From positions 1-25,812 of the forward strand of contig JAJDEH010000151.1 of the NCBI GenBank assembly GCA_029259935.1: a stretch of 25,812 nt of DNA, written 5' to 3'. Origin of the DNA: Planctomycetota bacterium. Its GTDB lineage: Bacteria > Planctomycetota > Planctomycetia > Pirellulales > Pirellulaceae. Position 1 is the first letter of the stretch, and every line of letters begins with the position of its first letter. The position numbers and the translations under genes were made by a program. Shown here in pieces: positions 8,150 to 16,251 of the stretch. The notes under the pieces were generated by a model. The model did not search any database and was not told where the DNA came from. It was given only the letters and a program-made list of their open reading frames with translations.

Positions 8150-9339
8150 TGACGGAGAGTGAGAATCCGCACGCAAAACCGAGCACGGTTTCGATCGCTG
8201 AGTTAGCAATTGCCTCAGGCATCGCAGGGCAAAGCATTACGGTCTGCTTTGATGACTATCCTGCTCCAGTTGTATGTGCGCTATGGAAAGACCTGACCCA
8301 GCGTTTCGACTCAGACAAAGTTCTTCAGATCGATGGCCGCACGGACTTGCGAAAACTCGAAAAGCAATTTGATCGTCTTCGGCTGTTGATCGTTCACAAA
8401 CCACAGATTTTTCTCGATGTGAATTGGGCGATGAGCTTGAAAGCGAATGCTGCTGGCACGCCAGTTCCTTCCGTGTTTACGAATCTTGCCCCTGAAAACC
8501 TTGATGACGACCCGGCAGCCACGCTTGTACTACGTGGAACGTCGTTTGAGTCGAGGGCGATCACAAACTTGCTGATGGATTACCAGCTTCCTCGTGTCGA
8601 TTGGTGCATGGTCCAAGAATGGGCGGCGATGAATCTTGTTGAATCCCATTTTGGCTTTGCTATCGAGGAGACACTCGATCTGCGGCAACACCTTTCACGT
8701 TTGCAAGATTTTCACATTGTCCGTGGCCTGACATTGGGCGCGTGTCTGCTGCGCACAACACAAGTCTCGGAATGGCCGAGTTGTCAAGTTGACGCGACGG
8801 TCGAAGATTACGATCTAGTCCGAAAGTTGCTGTTGTCGCCGGTCATAAATGCGGCAGAAAGGCCCATCGACGAACTTGCAATTGTAATGGTTGATCGAGC
8901 AAATCTTTATCTTGAAGTCAAGAATGAGATGCAAAGATCTGGATCGAGAGAATTAGTTGACGACCCGCGCAACCAGTCGAAATCCCAGCCGATCACACGC
9001 CGAGAAATCGTTGATCTGGGAAACACGAATGCGGCTTTTCTGCGACGCATCATCGAATATCTAAAACGAATGCCCGACGGTTACGATCGGTTTGTGAAAC
9101 TGGGGCTCATCGGAAACACGCCAAGCAAGAGTTCCTGGCAGCGGCAACCAACGGCCACCCTGACCGCCTTGCTGCGTAGCTGGTCACCAAAGCAGGTGCG
9201 GACCCACTTTGGTCGCTTGCATCGCGAGGGACTGATAACGGCCGCTCGAAACTACAACAATGGCGCGTGGCTGTATCAGCTCCCCGAAAGCCTTACGACC
9301 GCAGCCAACCGTTTTGCGAATCTGCCGCAGGTACCGTAG
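8149..9339 (+). CDS. Integrase-coupled protein with C-terminal winged helix, 396 aa
   Basis: The product is not recognised as a named family. It starts at the ATG overlapping the recombinase stop by 1 bp. The N-terminal 100 residues have an alternating alpha/beta pattern (SITVCFDD, VLQIDGR, LRLLIVH, QIFLDV) like a degenerate nucleotide-binding or PIN-like fold, but no Walker A motif is visible. The last 90 residues look like a winged helix: LTALLRSWSPKQVRTHFGRL as helices, then REGLITAARNYNNGAWLYQL as the wing. The final 20 residues and stop lie in the 218-bp repeat whose other copy is at 22824. Being co-translated with an integrase, it is plausibly a DNA-binding accessory or directionality protein; this is inference. 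Confidence 0.8.
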   Translation: MTESENPHAKPSTVSIAELAIASGIAGQSITVCFDDYPAPVVCALWKDLTQRFDSDKVLQIDGRTDLRKLEKQFDRLRLLIVHKPQIFLDVNWAMSLKANAAGTPVPSVFTNLAPENLDDDPAATLVLRGTSFESRAITNLLMDYQLPRVDWCMVQEWAAMNLVESHFGFAIEETLDLRQHLSRLQDFHIVRGLTLGACLLRTTQVSEWPSCQVDATVEDYDLVRKLLLSPVINAAERPIDELAIVMVDRANLYLEVKNEMQRSGSRELVDDPRNQSKSQPITRREIVDLGNTNAAFLRRIIEYLKRMPDGYDRFVKLGLIGNTPSKSSWQRQPTATLTALLRSWSPKQVRTHFGRLHREGLITAARNYNNGAWLYQLPESLTTAANRFANLPQVP

Positions 9340-9495
9340 TGTGTTCTGAATTGCGGCGGTCGCTTGCCCTGGCATGCCCTTTGAAAGGGCAGACGAAAGC
9401 TCTTGCCATACCAGCAGTTAGCAAACGCCTGCCCTTTTTCGATGTAATTGACAGTGGCTACGTTCATCTACATCTGCAAGAGCCACGATGGCAGG
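9278..9495 (+). repeat. 218-bp direct repeat, copy 1
   Basis: This segment matches 22824-23041 in the same orientation over its full length with no gaps; I count 7 mismatches in 218 bp (about 97% identity). It contains the last 20 codons and stop of the integrase partner gene, a 17-bp palindrome (TGCCCTTTGAAAGGGCA, 9375-9391), a terminator-like stem and a short conserved tail. Similarity ends sharply on both sides. The pair brackets about 13.3 kb. Confidence 0.95.
9383..9439 (+). terminator. Terminator-like stem ending the integrase operon
   Basis: AAAGGGCAG (9384-9392) pairs with CTGCCCTTT (9429-9437), and the T-run continues to 9439. The loop is long (36 nt). The first arm is also half of the palindrome at 9375-9391, so two alternative folds compete. 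The same structure occurs at 22929-22985 in the second repeat copy. Confidence 0.45.
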
Positions 9496-9809
9496 GCGTG
9501 CAATCAAATGGCGCGTACGTTTGGTGGCATCCCCCAACGTAATTTCAAAAGGAGCAGTTGGGGCGAGTTGATCGAGCCGCCACTCCAGCAGAGGGGTCTG
9601 AATCTAGAGTACATTGGTGGGTCCCACCACCTGCACCAAATGGACGTTGGCATCTTGCGTTCTGGAAGCTGTCCTAAGATAGAAGGCGAACGCTCAGAAA
9701 GCAATTGTGCCGCTAGTCCGCTTCCGTCTGAGCGAAGAAATTGCAACGGCAGCCAAGCCAGAGAACGTCGGTTTTTCGCTTTTTAAATCGTGGCGCGTTT
9801 GTGCCTTGC
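9496..9809. other. Gene-free stretch with palindromic repeat
   Basis: No convincing gene lies between repeat copy 1 and the end of the minus-strand gene at 9810. The 15-bp palindrome TGGTGGGTCCCACCA is at 9615-9629 and occurs again at 11619-11633. A GTGGCATCCCCCAA motif precedes it by about 85 bp here and also precedes the other palindrome, so the two sites may be copies of one degenerate intergenic repeat. Confidence 0.5.
9615..9629. repeat. 15-bp palindrome, copy 1 (TGGTGGGTCCCACCA)
   Basis: Perfect palindrome around a single central T. It is identical to 11619-11633 on the far side of the 9810-11420 gene. This points to a dispersed intergenic repeat rather than an operator of one gene. 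Confidence 0.6.
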
Positions 9810-11420
9810 TCAATGGCTTTTTCTGTTGCTTCGCGGATTAGGTAAACGCTCTCGGGCGCGATTCCGGAAATCGATGACAATATCGTCGCCTTCGGGATTT
9901 GGCTCGCTGCTTTGGGTTTCGTCCTCGCCGTTGGGGCCGACGCTGTAGAGTACGTAGCCGGCGTCTTCGAGTCGATACTTCAGTGGCTCATTCGTGAAGA
10001 GGTCGTGCGGCAATTTGCCAGGCAGGAACGCTCCAGCAAGCTCCGTCAGAGTGGATGGATAGGTCTTGTCATGCTCGCGGCGATGAAGTTCCAGCGCGAT
10101 GGCCAAACTTGTCAAATCGTTATGCAATCTCCCCCGCAATTCGCTCTTGATAATGCTCGGTGCGGACGGAAACATGTTCCAGCAAAAAATCACAGCGATC
10201 GAGCGGCCGCTAGTCTTGGGGAAAATGAAATTCCCCACACCGCCGTTTCCCGACTGACGCAATTGTCGGCCCATTGCATCCAATCCTTTTTCAAACTCGG
10301 CAATCGCCGCGGCCTGCCGCGGATAGGTCGGTTCATCGATTGCGAGCGTCAGTTGATCGAACTTTTGATTGAGTAATATCAACGGCTGATTCCAGTCGGC
10401 GCGCCGGACCGATAGCCAGCCCCAATGTCCTTCGAAAGAACTGTGTTCCTTTCCGTCGATTGCCTCGCCCGCAGCGACTTGATAACCCCAGCGCGCGGCG
10501 AGCGAGAGCAACGCGTAGCGTTCAAACTCCAAGACCTCGGCGCTGGATCTTTGTGGCTCGAGATGCTTAAACTGCTCGCGCATGGAAATCAATTGTTGTG
10601 ACGTAGTGGCCGCGTGGTGAATCAGATGCCAATCGACTTGGCAAGCCAGGCTCTCGATTTGGGCCGCCGTACCGAGGTCGACGCCGCACCAGCCGCGACT
10701 GACATGCCGTGCGATACGGTGACAAGCAAGCAAGTCCTGCCAAGCTGCGTCAATTTCATGCCGTCCCAGATGGTAATTTGCTCGAACACACAAAAGATCC
10801 GCTAAGTCGCGGCAGGTTTTGGTGGCTGGCAACGCCGCATCTATCAGTTTGCCGGTTGTTGTAATGCAAGGAGCATAGCTTTGCGGCAATTGAGCGGCGT
10901 CAAGGATTGCGTCGAGAGGCTTTTGATTTAGTTCCAACCAGCGGACCAGCATTGGATAGTCGGGGCTGGTCCAGGGATGCGCCTGAGCTTCCTGTTTGTT
11001 GCTCGAATAATCCTCCACTGCTTTGTACGAGGACAAGTCGTATTTAACTGCCTCCTGCTTGGCGAACGGTTCCAACCACACGATGTGATCTCTCTGCGCC
11101 GGTGGCTCCATTTGCAACTTTAGAAACATTTGTTCGAGCAGCGCATCACCTTCAGGACTCTGCCCATACGGCCAAGGGGGTCCTACGATTCGCCAATGCG
11201 CCACGATGAAATTGTTTTCGGGAGTGACGCCGGCAGAGAGTTGGTCATTGATCGCCCGGACATAGTCCACTCGGCCATCCGGTGTAAGCGGGCTCGTGAG
11301 GTAGGTCGTTTCCTGCGAGATCCGGATCTTGGGCGCAAACGTTGGACCGAATGCCCAAAAAAGACCCGTGCCCAGAATCAGCAACAAGACAATGCAAATG
11401 ATGCGACGTGCCTTTTTCAT
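9810..11420 (-). CDS. Membrane-anchored protein with pseudopilin-like tail, 536 aa
   Basis: A large planctomycete-type protein of unknown function. Residues 1-8 are basic and 9-25 form a single membrane helix (IICIVLLLILGTGLFWAF), so most of the protein should lie outside the cytoplasm. The middle is helical and rich in Leu, Ala and Trp. The last 90 residues (LALELHRREHDKTYPSTLTEL, then KLPHDLFTNEPLKYRL, then YVLYSVGPNGEDE) resemble the C-terminal region of type II secretion major pseudopilins and a family of paralogous planctomycete proteins with that tail. It lacks the pilin-type prepilin cleavage motif, so it is not a pseudopilin. No clear ribosome binding site is visible at 11420. It stands alone on the minus strand inside the block between the 218-bp repeats. 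Confidence 0.78.
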   Translation of the reverse strand: MKKARRIICIVLLLILGTGLFWAFGPTFAPKIRISQETTYLTSPLTPDGRVDYVRAINDQLSAGVTPENNFIVAHWRIVGPPWPYGQSPEGDALLEQMFLKLQMEPPAQRDHIVWLEPFAKQEAVKYDLSSYKAVEDYSSNKQEAQAHPWTSPDYPMLVRWLELNQKPLDAILDAAQLPQSYAPCITTTGKLIDAALPATKTCRDLADLLCVRANYHLGRHEIDAAWQDLLACHRIARHVSRGWCGVDLGTAAQIESLACQVDWHLIHHAATTSQQLISMREQFKHLEPQRSSAEVLEFERYALLSLAARWGYQVAAGEAIDGKEHSSFEGHWGWLSVRRADWNQPLILLNQKFDQLTLAIDEPTYPRQAAAIAEFEKGLDAMGRQLRQSGNGGVGNFIFPKTSGRSIAVIFCWNMFPSAPSIIKSELRGRLHNDLTSLAIALELHRREHDKTYPSTLTELAGAFLPGKLPHDLFTNEPLKYRLEDAGYVLYSVGPNGEDETQSSEPNPEGDDIVIDFRNRARERLPNPRSNRKSH

Positions 11421-11618
11421 TCGCGACGCCTAGGTCCTTGCCAAAGCTAGTTTAGATTTCGGGTTGATCCTATCTTAAGCTGTTGGCACTGCTGGACAAG
11501 CCAGTTGCACCCAATGAAACTGCGGGAGTGGCATCCCCCAATGCACTTCCGAAGTTACCCCCTGATTGGCACGGGTTGATCAAACTGCTCGATGGATGAC
11601 AGATGGCGCAACTTCAGG

Positions 11619-11633
11619 TGGTGGGTCCCACCA
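11619..11633. repeat. 15-bp palindrome, copy 2 (TGGTGGGTCCCACCA)
   Basis: Identical to the palindrome at 9615-9629 and, like it, preceded by a GTGGCATCCCCCAA motif (here from about 11528). It lies in non-coding DNA. Confidence 0.6.
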
Positions 11634-11738
11634 GTGTGCGCCCCCAAGCCAGCAATTCGGCCGGTCAATACCTCGGCATTTCATCTTTTCCCGCATTTTG
11701 ATTTCGCGGCCGACTTCTTGGGGGGACTTTGCAGCGAC

Positions 11739-11757
11739 CGGCTCAAATGTTGAGCCG
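11739..11757. repeat. Perfect 8-bp hairpin
   Basis: CGGCTCAA and TTGAGCCG are separated by ATG. It is not followed by a T-run on either strand, so it is not an obvious terminator. It may be an operator or a dispersed repeat. Confidence 0.4.
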
Positions 11758-11974
11758 AGGGAGTAGAAGGAGGCTATTTTCGGGGACGGTATGGCCGGAG
11801 GGCTTGCGCGCTTATGCCGCGATCGGTTTGGTCATTTTCAGCGAACTACGTTTGTGGCTAATGACGCCGTTTCAAGAGCCATTAAGCGCCATGCAGTTTC
11901 TGTACTCGGTCGGTTCGTCTTTGCAAGTAACGACATGAAACGTCATTGCCTTCGCTGTGCGTGTGTATTTCTGA

Positions 11975-12006
11975 AAATGGGGGGGACAAAAAGTGCTGTC
12001 CCATTT
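11975..12006. repeat. REP-like hairpin with G-run bulge
   Basis: AAATGGG-(GGGG)-ACA pairs with TGTCCCATTT around an 8-nt loop (AAAAGTGC). Hairpins with the GGGACA/TGTCCC stem and an AAAAGTGC loop resemble dispersed REP-type sequences that I recall from bacteria with RAYT transposases. No RAYT gene is present here. Confidence 0.4.
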
Positions 12007-12492
12007 GCAAAACCTCGACGAGCAGCCGTTTGTTTGGTAATTTCCGTGGAAGGGACCTTTGACAGATTTTGGCATCGTTGGTGCCCTAACATCAAACGAC
12101 ATCGGATGTTCCGCTAGATACGTTGGCGGGGAGCAACACGTTTATTGATTTTTTTCGTTTTTTCTTGGGGTAGGTCTGACTCAAATCGCGTTTGTTTCCT
12201 CGGAGACAAAAACAATGCAATCGAAACCCCGCAAAGTCCAGCCAGTGGCCGTTCTTATCGACAAACAAACGACAACGGGCGCAGGCGAACTTGAATGTGC
12301 AGTAGGGCAAATCAGGCCATAGCGAGGTATGCAGATCTCGCTGCGTGGCGCGGTTGCCTTGCGCGACCGATGAATTTGCAGTTGCGAACCAACCCATCGA
12401 TAATGCGGTTCGGTACGATCTAAACGATGAAATCGGCGCGGCGTGCGAACCGGCCACACTGAAGCGCCGCCAGGAAAAGGAGGCAACATAAA

Positions 12493-13062
12493 GTGACCGA
12501 TGTGAAGTTGACACAATTGTTGCAAAAGGCACTCAAAGGCGATGAAGACGCCAAACATCGAACGTGCCTGGCGACGTACACCGAGCTACATCAACTCGCC
12601 GGCTTGGTGGTTGGAGGAGGACAGAACGGATCAGTTACTCCTACAGATTTAGTGCATGAACTGTACCTCAAACTCTTTGAAATGGCAGGACTCAAGAAAG
12701 CTCCCAGTCGCGCATACTTCTACAAGGTAGCACTGGACCAAATGCGCAAACTGCTCGTCGATCACTATCGAAAGCAAAAGACGATCAAAGCGGGTGGGCG
12801 ATTTAAGCGTACGCAACTCGACCAAGCGCTGGATAACGTACTTTACGAATTCGAGAAGGAGAGAGGATGTACCGTTGAAGAGCTAGAAGTTGCACTTAGA
12901 GGGTTAAGAAAGAGTAGCGAGCGGCAGTATTGGGTGGTCGTTTACCGTTACTATGGTGAGTTTTCGGTCACGTTGACGGCAAAGTTGCTCGGCGTCTCCA
13001 CGAACACGGTCGATCGAGATTGGAAGTCGGCGCGTAAGTGGTTGGCCGAGCACCTCTCCTAG
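12493..13062 (+). CDS. ECF-type sigma factor (TIGR02999-like), 189 aa
   Basis: RNA polymerase sigma factor of the planctomycete-rich TIGR02999 type. The start is GTG at 12493, with AAGGAGG about 8 nt upstream. Region 2 is recognisable as TPTDLVHELYLKLFEM (about 49-64) and AYFYKVALDQMRKLLVDHYR (about 74-93), the counterpart of the family's LVHEAYLRL and RRxLVDHARR motifs. Region 4 is near 140-189, with VTLTAKLLGVSTNTVDRDWKSARKWLAEHL as the helix-turn-helix. No membrane segment or anti-sigma gene is present. The kinase gene starts 82 bp downstream on the same strand; this sigma group is often encoded beside Ser/Thr kinases, and phosphorylation is a plausible control. It opens the 12.5-19.2 kb gene run and may drive it. 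Confidence 0.9.
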   Translation: MTDVKLTQLLQKALKGDEDAKHRTCLATYTELHQLAGLVVGGGQNGSVTPTDLVHELYLKLFEMAGLKKAPSRAYFYKVALDQMRKLLVDHYRKQKTIKAGGRFKRTQLDQALDNVLYEFEKERGCTVEELEVALRGLRKSSERQYWVVVYRYYGEFSVTLTAKLLGVSTNTVDRDWKSARKWLAEHLS

Positions 13063-13144
13063 AATAGCTCCAATCCAAAAGAACACCAGGGCGGCGCGGC
13101 CATATTCGGGCAGCGGTCGAACCGAGACTGTAGAGAGTTACGGC

Positions 13145-14662
13145 GTGACGAGCGATTCACTCAAGTCGAAGGTAGCTGGCGACAACGAACGGGATGGTCG
13201 TTTGGAATCATATGTCTCGCAACAGTATCGACCCGGCGACAGTGTGCTCAACCGTTTCACGATCAAGGATGTCCTTGGTAAAGGAGCCTTTGGGGTCGTT
13301 TATCTGGCTGAGGATCCTGAAGGAAACCAAGTTGCCCTCAAAAACGTGTTGCACCTTCGCGAAACTGAGGACCGAGGCGTTCGTGACTGCATCGATGTCA
13401 TTCATCCGAACCTCGTGCGTTACTTGGACATCTGCTACGACGACGATGATGATCTTTGGATCGAGATGGAATACGTTCGTGGGCAGACGCTTGCGGAGTT
13501 GATCGCCAAATGTCCCAGTGGCATGTCCCGTGAGGAAGCATTCAAGATAATTCATGCTGTATGTGTAGGCGTGGATCATTTGCACCAGCACAGGATTATC
13601 CACAGGGATCTTAAGCCAGCCAATGTGCTTCTGAACGGCCAAGTCGTCAAGGTCGGCGACGTTGGTATCGCGAAAAAGATGGTCACGGGTGATACCGGAG
13701 TCCACACGCTGATTGGAACGCCCAACTATATGGCGCCGGAAATTCAGCACGGCGACGCCAGTCTCGCCAGCGATGTCTACGCGCTGGGGGTGATGCTTTA
13801 CGAGATGCTCACCGGCAGCTTGCGCGACCTTGAGCAGATTCTCCAAGCACGCAACCAAGGCGCTTCCGTCGTTACGAAACTCGACAGGCCCTTGCAAGCT
13901 GCGATCAGTCGAGCCGTAGCGCGTGATCCACAAGAGCGCTATAGCTCGGTTTTGGAGTTCTGGCAGGCGGTTGAAACGGCAGCCCAATCTGTTGGCCCAA
14001 ACGGGACGCGAGGTAAGCCAGAGTCGACTCAAGGGCCAGCCCCGCGGGCGGCTCGTTCGCGAACCTGGCGTGAGCAGTTTGTTGCCCTAGTTCGTCCGTC
14101 ATTCGCATTCACTGTTATTCTTGCTGTGACGTGGGGCGTCTCATTTGCTTCCAATGAATCGAGCGTTTTCCTCTTCGGTATGACGGTCTATGTCGCCGTT
14201 CTTATCCTATTGGCGCTGGCGATGAGGTGGGAAGATCAGCGGCTGAGTTTCACCCAACAACAAATCGTCTTCGGCATCACCGGCGCTTTTCTGGGGACGT
14301 TCTCTTACTCGGTGGGTCGATGGCTATTGATCCAACCTTTCGGATGGCCAAGTTGGATTTCTTGGATATTCACAGTTTCTGGTGATCCATCATGGACGAT
14401 GGCTTTCAATCACATAGGCTATTTCAGCGGATTGTTCTTGTTTCCCGCCGTTTGGGTTATCCCAAGCCGGACCCGGCAATCGCGCTTCGCCCCGGTGCCC
14501 GTTGCTTTGTTCACGGGATGGGGCTTGATCTGGGGAGTCATATTCGCAGTTCACTTTTGGTGGGCACTGCTGTGGCCGTTCTCGGTCTCCCTACTCGTTC
14601 AACTGTCGCGATCTCACCAAGGCTCATCCAATTCCTGGTTTCGCTATCTGGGGGTGCGTTGA
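13145..14662 (+). CDS. Membrane Ser/Thr protein kinase, 505 aa
   Basis: Hanks-type kinase. The N-terminal catalytic domain is at about 38-280: glycine loop GKGAFG (45-50), ATP-binding Lys66 in VALK, catalytic HRDLKPAN with Asp155 and Asn160, and GTPNYMAPE at 191-199. The magnesium-binding DFG motif reads DVG (172-174); the essential Asp is kept. A Pro/Arg linker (about 285-310) leads to about six hydrophobic segments between 320 and 487 with short loops and no large outer domain. The PASTA, WD or TPR sensor found in many such kinases is absent, so any stimulus may be felt in the membrane or via the next gene. The start is GTG at 13145 with a weak upstream site. The stop overlaps the start of the next gene (TGATG), so the kinase and the membrane protein are coupled. 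Confidence 0.9.
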   Translation: MTSDSLKSKVAGDNERDGRLESYVSQQYRPGDSVLNRFTIKDVLGKGAFGVVYLAEDPEGNQVALKNVLHLRETEDRGVRDCIDVIHPNLVRYLDICYDDDDDLWIEMEYVRGQTLAELIAKCPSGMSREEAFKIIHAVCVGVDHLHQHRIIHRDLKPANVLLNGQVVKVGDVGIAKKMVTGDTGVHTLIGTPNYMAPEIQHGDASLASDVYALGVMLYEMLTGSLRDLEQILQARNQGASVVTKLDRPLQAAISRAVARDPQERYSSVLEFWQAVETAAQSVGPNGTRGKPESTQGPAPRAARSRTWREQFVALVRPSFAFTVILAVTWGVSFASNESSVFLFGMTVYVAVLILLALAMRWEDQRLSFTQQQIVFGITGAFLGTFSYSVGRWLLIQPFGWPSWISWIFTVSGDPSWTMAFNHIGYFSGLFLFPAVWVIPSRTRQSRFAPVPVALFTGWGLIWGVIFAVHFWWALLWPFSVSLLVQLSRSHQGSSNSWFRYLGVR

Positions 14663-16245
14663 TGGAAGCTCTATCAGAAGTCAGCTATTCATGGTTCCTA
14701 GGCGGTTTCGTTGCACTGCTTGGGTTGTTGGCCCTGCTCAGCTGGCTGAGCCGAATGTGGAGCTGGCAGTCCGTACTCTGGAGTGAGTGGCATACGCTCG
14801 ATGATGAGTGGCTATCGTCCTACCTACATCGTTGTCTTCGCGGTCGGCCTGTCGGCTGGGGGGTTACGTTTTACCTTGTCCTGTTTGGCGGACTAAACGC
14901 CGGCGTCATCGGGTTGTTGGTTTACGGTTTTGTCATCGGCGGTGGACTTGGCCTAGAACCCTCGCTAACAGTGTTCGCAGGATCGATTTTTGTTGGTGCC
15001 GTTCTCATACTGTTCATCCGCGTCGTGACCTGGAAACTGCTTACCTGGGACCGTTGGACGGGATGGCTTATGGCCGCCAAACCCGAAGGCGAATATCTGG
15101 ATTCCGAATATCTGGAGTCCGGCGCCATCTTTACCGTTGTTCAAGCTCTTGCGTACACGCCTGCTCCTATTCTTTTCTATCTCCTTGTCGAACACATCCT
15201 CCAATTACAGCTCGGTGGACCCCAAGTCATTGCCACAAGAGTCGCGTTGGTTTGTCTCAGCGGTGCGTTTGCACTCATGCTGACATGTGCATTTGGACGC
15301 ATTGCAATCCTGTGGCAGTTCTATATCTTCCTCTACCTTTTCATCGTCGCTGGTAGCGCTTCGATCTTAGCTCACTATCAGGTCAACTTGTTTGGCGACA
15401 ACAAGTCCCTTGGACTGTTCGTTCCAGCCATGGCGGCGCTGATGGGAACCATCTACTCTGTGATTCCCGGTGAGATGATACCTTTGAATGACTACCATCG
15501 AAAGTTGCGGGACCACAGGCTACTCTTGAGAATATCACCCCATCGGCCGCGTCCCAGTCGCGTCATTCGCTCGGTCCGGCGCTGCCCTGGACGTGATGCA
15601 GCTCGTCTACATGGGCGCATCGAAGACAATTTGCATACCCCGCGCCAACTGATAGGGAAAGTCGACGCCGTCGATCCTTTGACGGCACTGGGAGCGCGTT
15701 ATGCGCTCGAGTCTTTGGGCGGGGAGGCGGTCGATGCGATTGTCTCGTGTGCCGAACAGTGTGATCGCTCGACTATCTCGTGGTTGCTCAAAGGCATTCA
15801 GTTAGAAACGAGCCAACTGAAGAGTGAGGTACGGAGACTACGGTGCCCGGAACACCTTTGCGCGGTGGGGCCGCATGTGATAAGAGTACACCGCAAGACA
15901 TACACGATCTACGGTTGTCGCAAATGTAAGCGAAGTCGGGAACTTTTGCGAGCCAAGTCTGTCGCCGTAGTCCTTTGTCACGACATGACTCCGTTGCAAA
16001 CCCTCTACTGTCAAGTGCTTCGCGTCAATTGGTTTCGTCGACCGGAGCCAATAGATTTCACGCACTTGGAAATCGGACGGGCTACCGACTTCGAGTTTGA
16101 GCGGTTCATGCTGGCGGTCGATGCCAACGACTTCGTGCAGCGACACTTGGAGTCAATCATCTGCGTGATCGATCGTGCGAGTGAGATCTCTCAAGCGAAC
16201 GTCAATCTAATGCGAAGCGTTTTTGCCAAAGTGCAGATAAAGTAG
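14662..16245 (+). CDS. Polytopic membrane protein with C-terminal zinc ribbon, 527 aa
   Basis: No known family is recognised. The start at 14662 overlaps the kinase stop (TGATG) and has GGGGG upstream; an earlier in-frame ATG at 14392 lies inside the kinase gene and is rejected. Residues 1-275 hold about seven hydrophobic segments (near 11-30, 66-93, 103-122, 156-180, 190-212, 214-237, 248-269). The remaining 250 residues are soluble: a basic, Arg-rich stretch (282-320), a short helical-repeat-like part (PLTALGARYALESLGGEAV, 339-357), and a zinc ribbon with Cys395, Cys400, Cys419 and Cys422. A final alpha/beta portion (about 430-527) follows. With the kinase and GTPase genes on either side, it could be the membrane scaffold linking sensing to the GTPase; this is inference. 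The next gene begins 6 bp after the stop. Confidence 0.8.
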   Translation: MEALSEVSYSWFLGGFVALLGLLALLSWLSRMWSWQSVLWSEWHTLDDEWLSSYLHRCLRGRPVGWGVTFYLVLFGGLNAGVIGLLVYGFVIGGGLGLEPSLTVFAGSIFVGAVLILFIRVVTWKLLTWDRWTGWLMAAKPEGEYLDSEYLESGAIFTVVQALAYTPAPILFYLLVEHILQLQLGGPQVIATRVALVCLSGAFALMLTCAFGRIAILWQFYIFLYLFIVAGSASILAHYQVNLFGDNKSLGLFVPAMAALMGTIYSVIPGEMIPLNDYHRKLRDHRLLLRISPHRPRPSRVIRSVRRCPGRDAARLHGRIEDNLHTPRQLIGKVDAVDPLTALGARYALESLGGEAVDAIVSCAEQCDRSTISWLLKGIQLETSQLKSEVRRLRCPEHLCAVGPHVIRVHRKTYTIYGCRKCKRSRELLRAKSVAVVLCHDMTPLQTLYCQVLRVNWFRRPEPIDFTHLEIGRATDFEFERFMLAVDANDFVQRHLESIICVIDRASEISQANVNLMRSVFAKVQIK

Positions 16246-16251
16246 AGTTAG

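Larger units (their letters stand above)
11421..12492. other. 1.07-kb gene-free region with several hairpins
   Basis: I see no convincing gene between the divergent genes at 11420 and 12493. The stretch holds an imperfect inverted repeat near 11485-11512 (GGCACTGCTGG, ACAAG, CCAG), similar to a motif I recall as common in planctomycete intergenic DNA, plus the palindrome at 11619, a hairpin at 11739 and another at 11975. The ECF sigma promoter and leader must lie in the 3' part, but I could not assign it. A minus-strand frame at 12092-12532 has some cysteines but no other sign of being a gene. Confidence 0.45.

Noticed and set aside
9504..9746. Minus-strand frame with RWWDPP motif
   Set aside because: The motif is just the translation of the palindrome TGGTGGGTCCCACC, so this is a repeat and not a gene.
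9448..9786. 112-aa plus-strand frame starting in the repeat (VATFIYICKSHDGR)
   Set aside because: Only the first 14 codons are shared between the two repeat copies; afterwards each reads into unrelated sequence, and the protein composition is random-looking. The shared peptide may be the end of a gene from elsewhere.
12092..12532. Minus-strand frame upstream of the sigma gene with a Cys pattern
   Set aside because: It overlaps the sigma gene start, has no ribosome binding site, and the cysteines do not form a usable motif.
14392..14661. Long N-terminal extension of the membrane protein, starting inside the kinase gene
   Set aside because: It would overlap the kinase frame by 270 bp; the TGATG junction gives a natural start.
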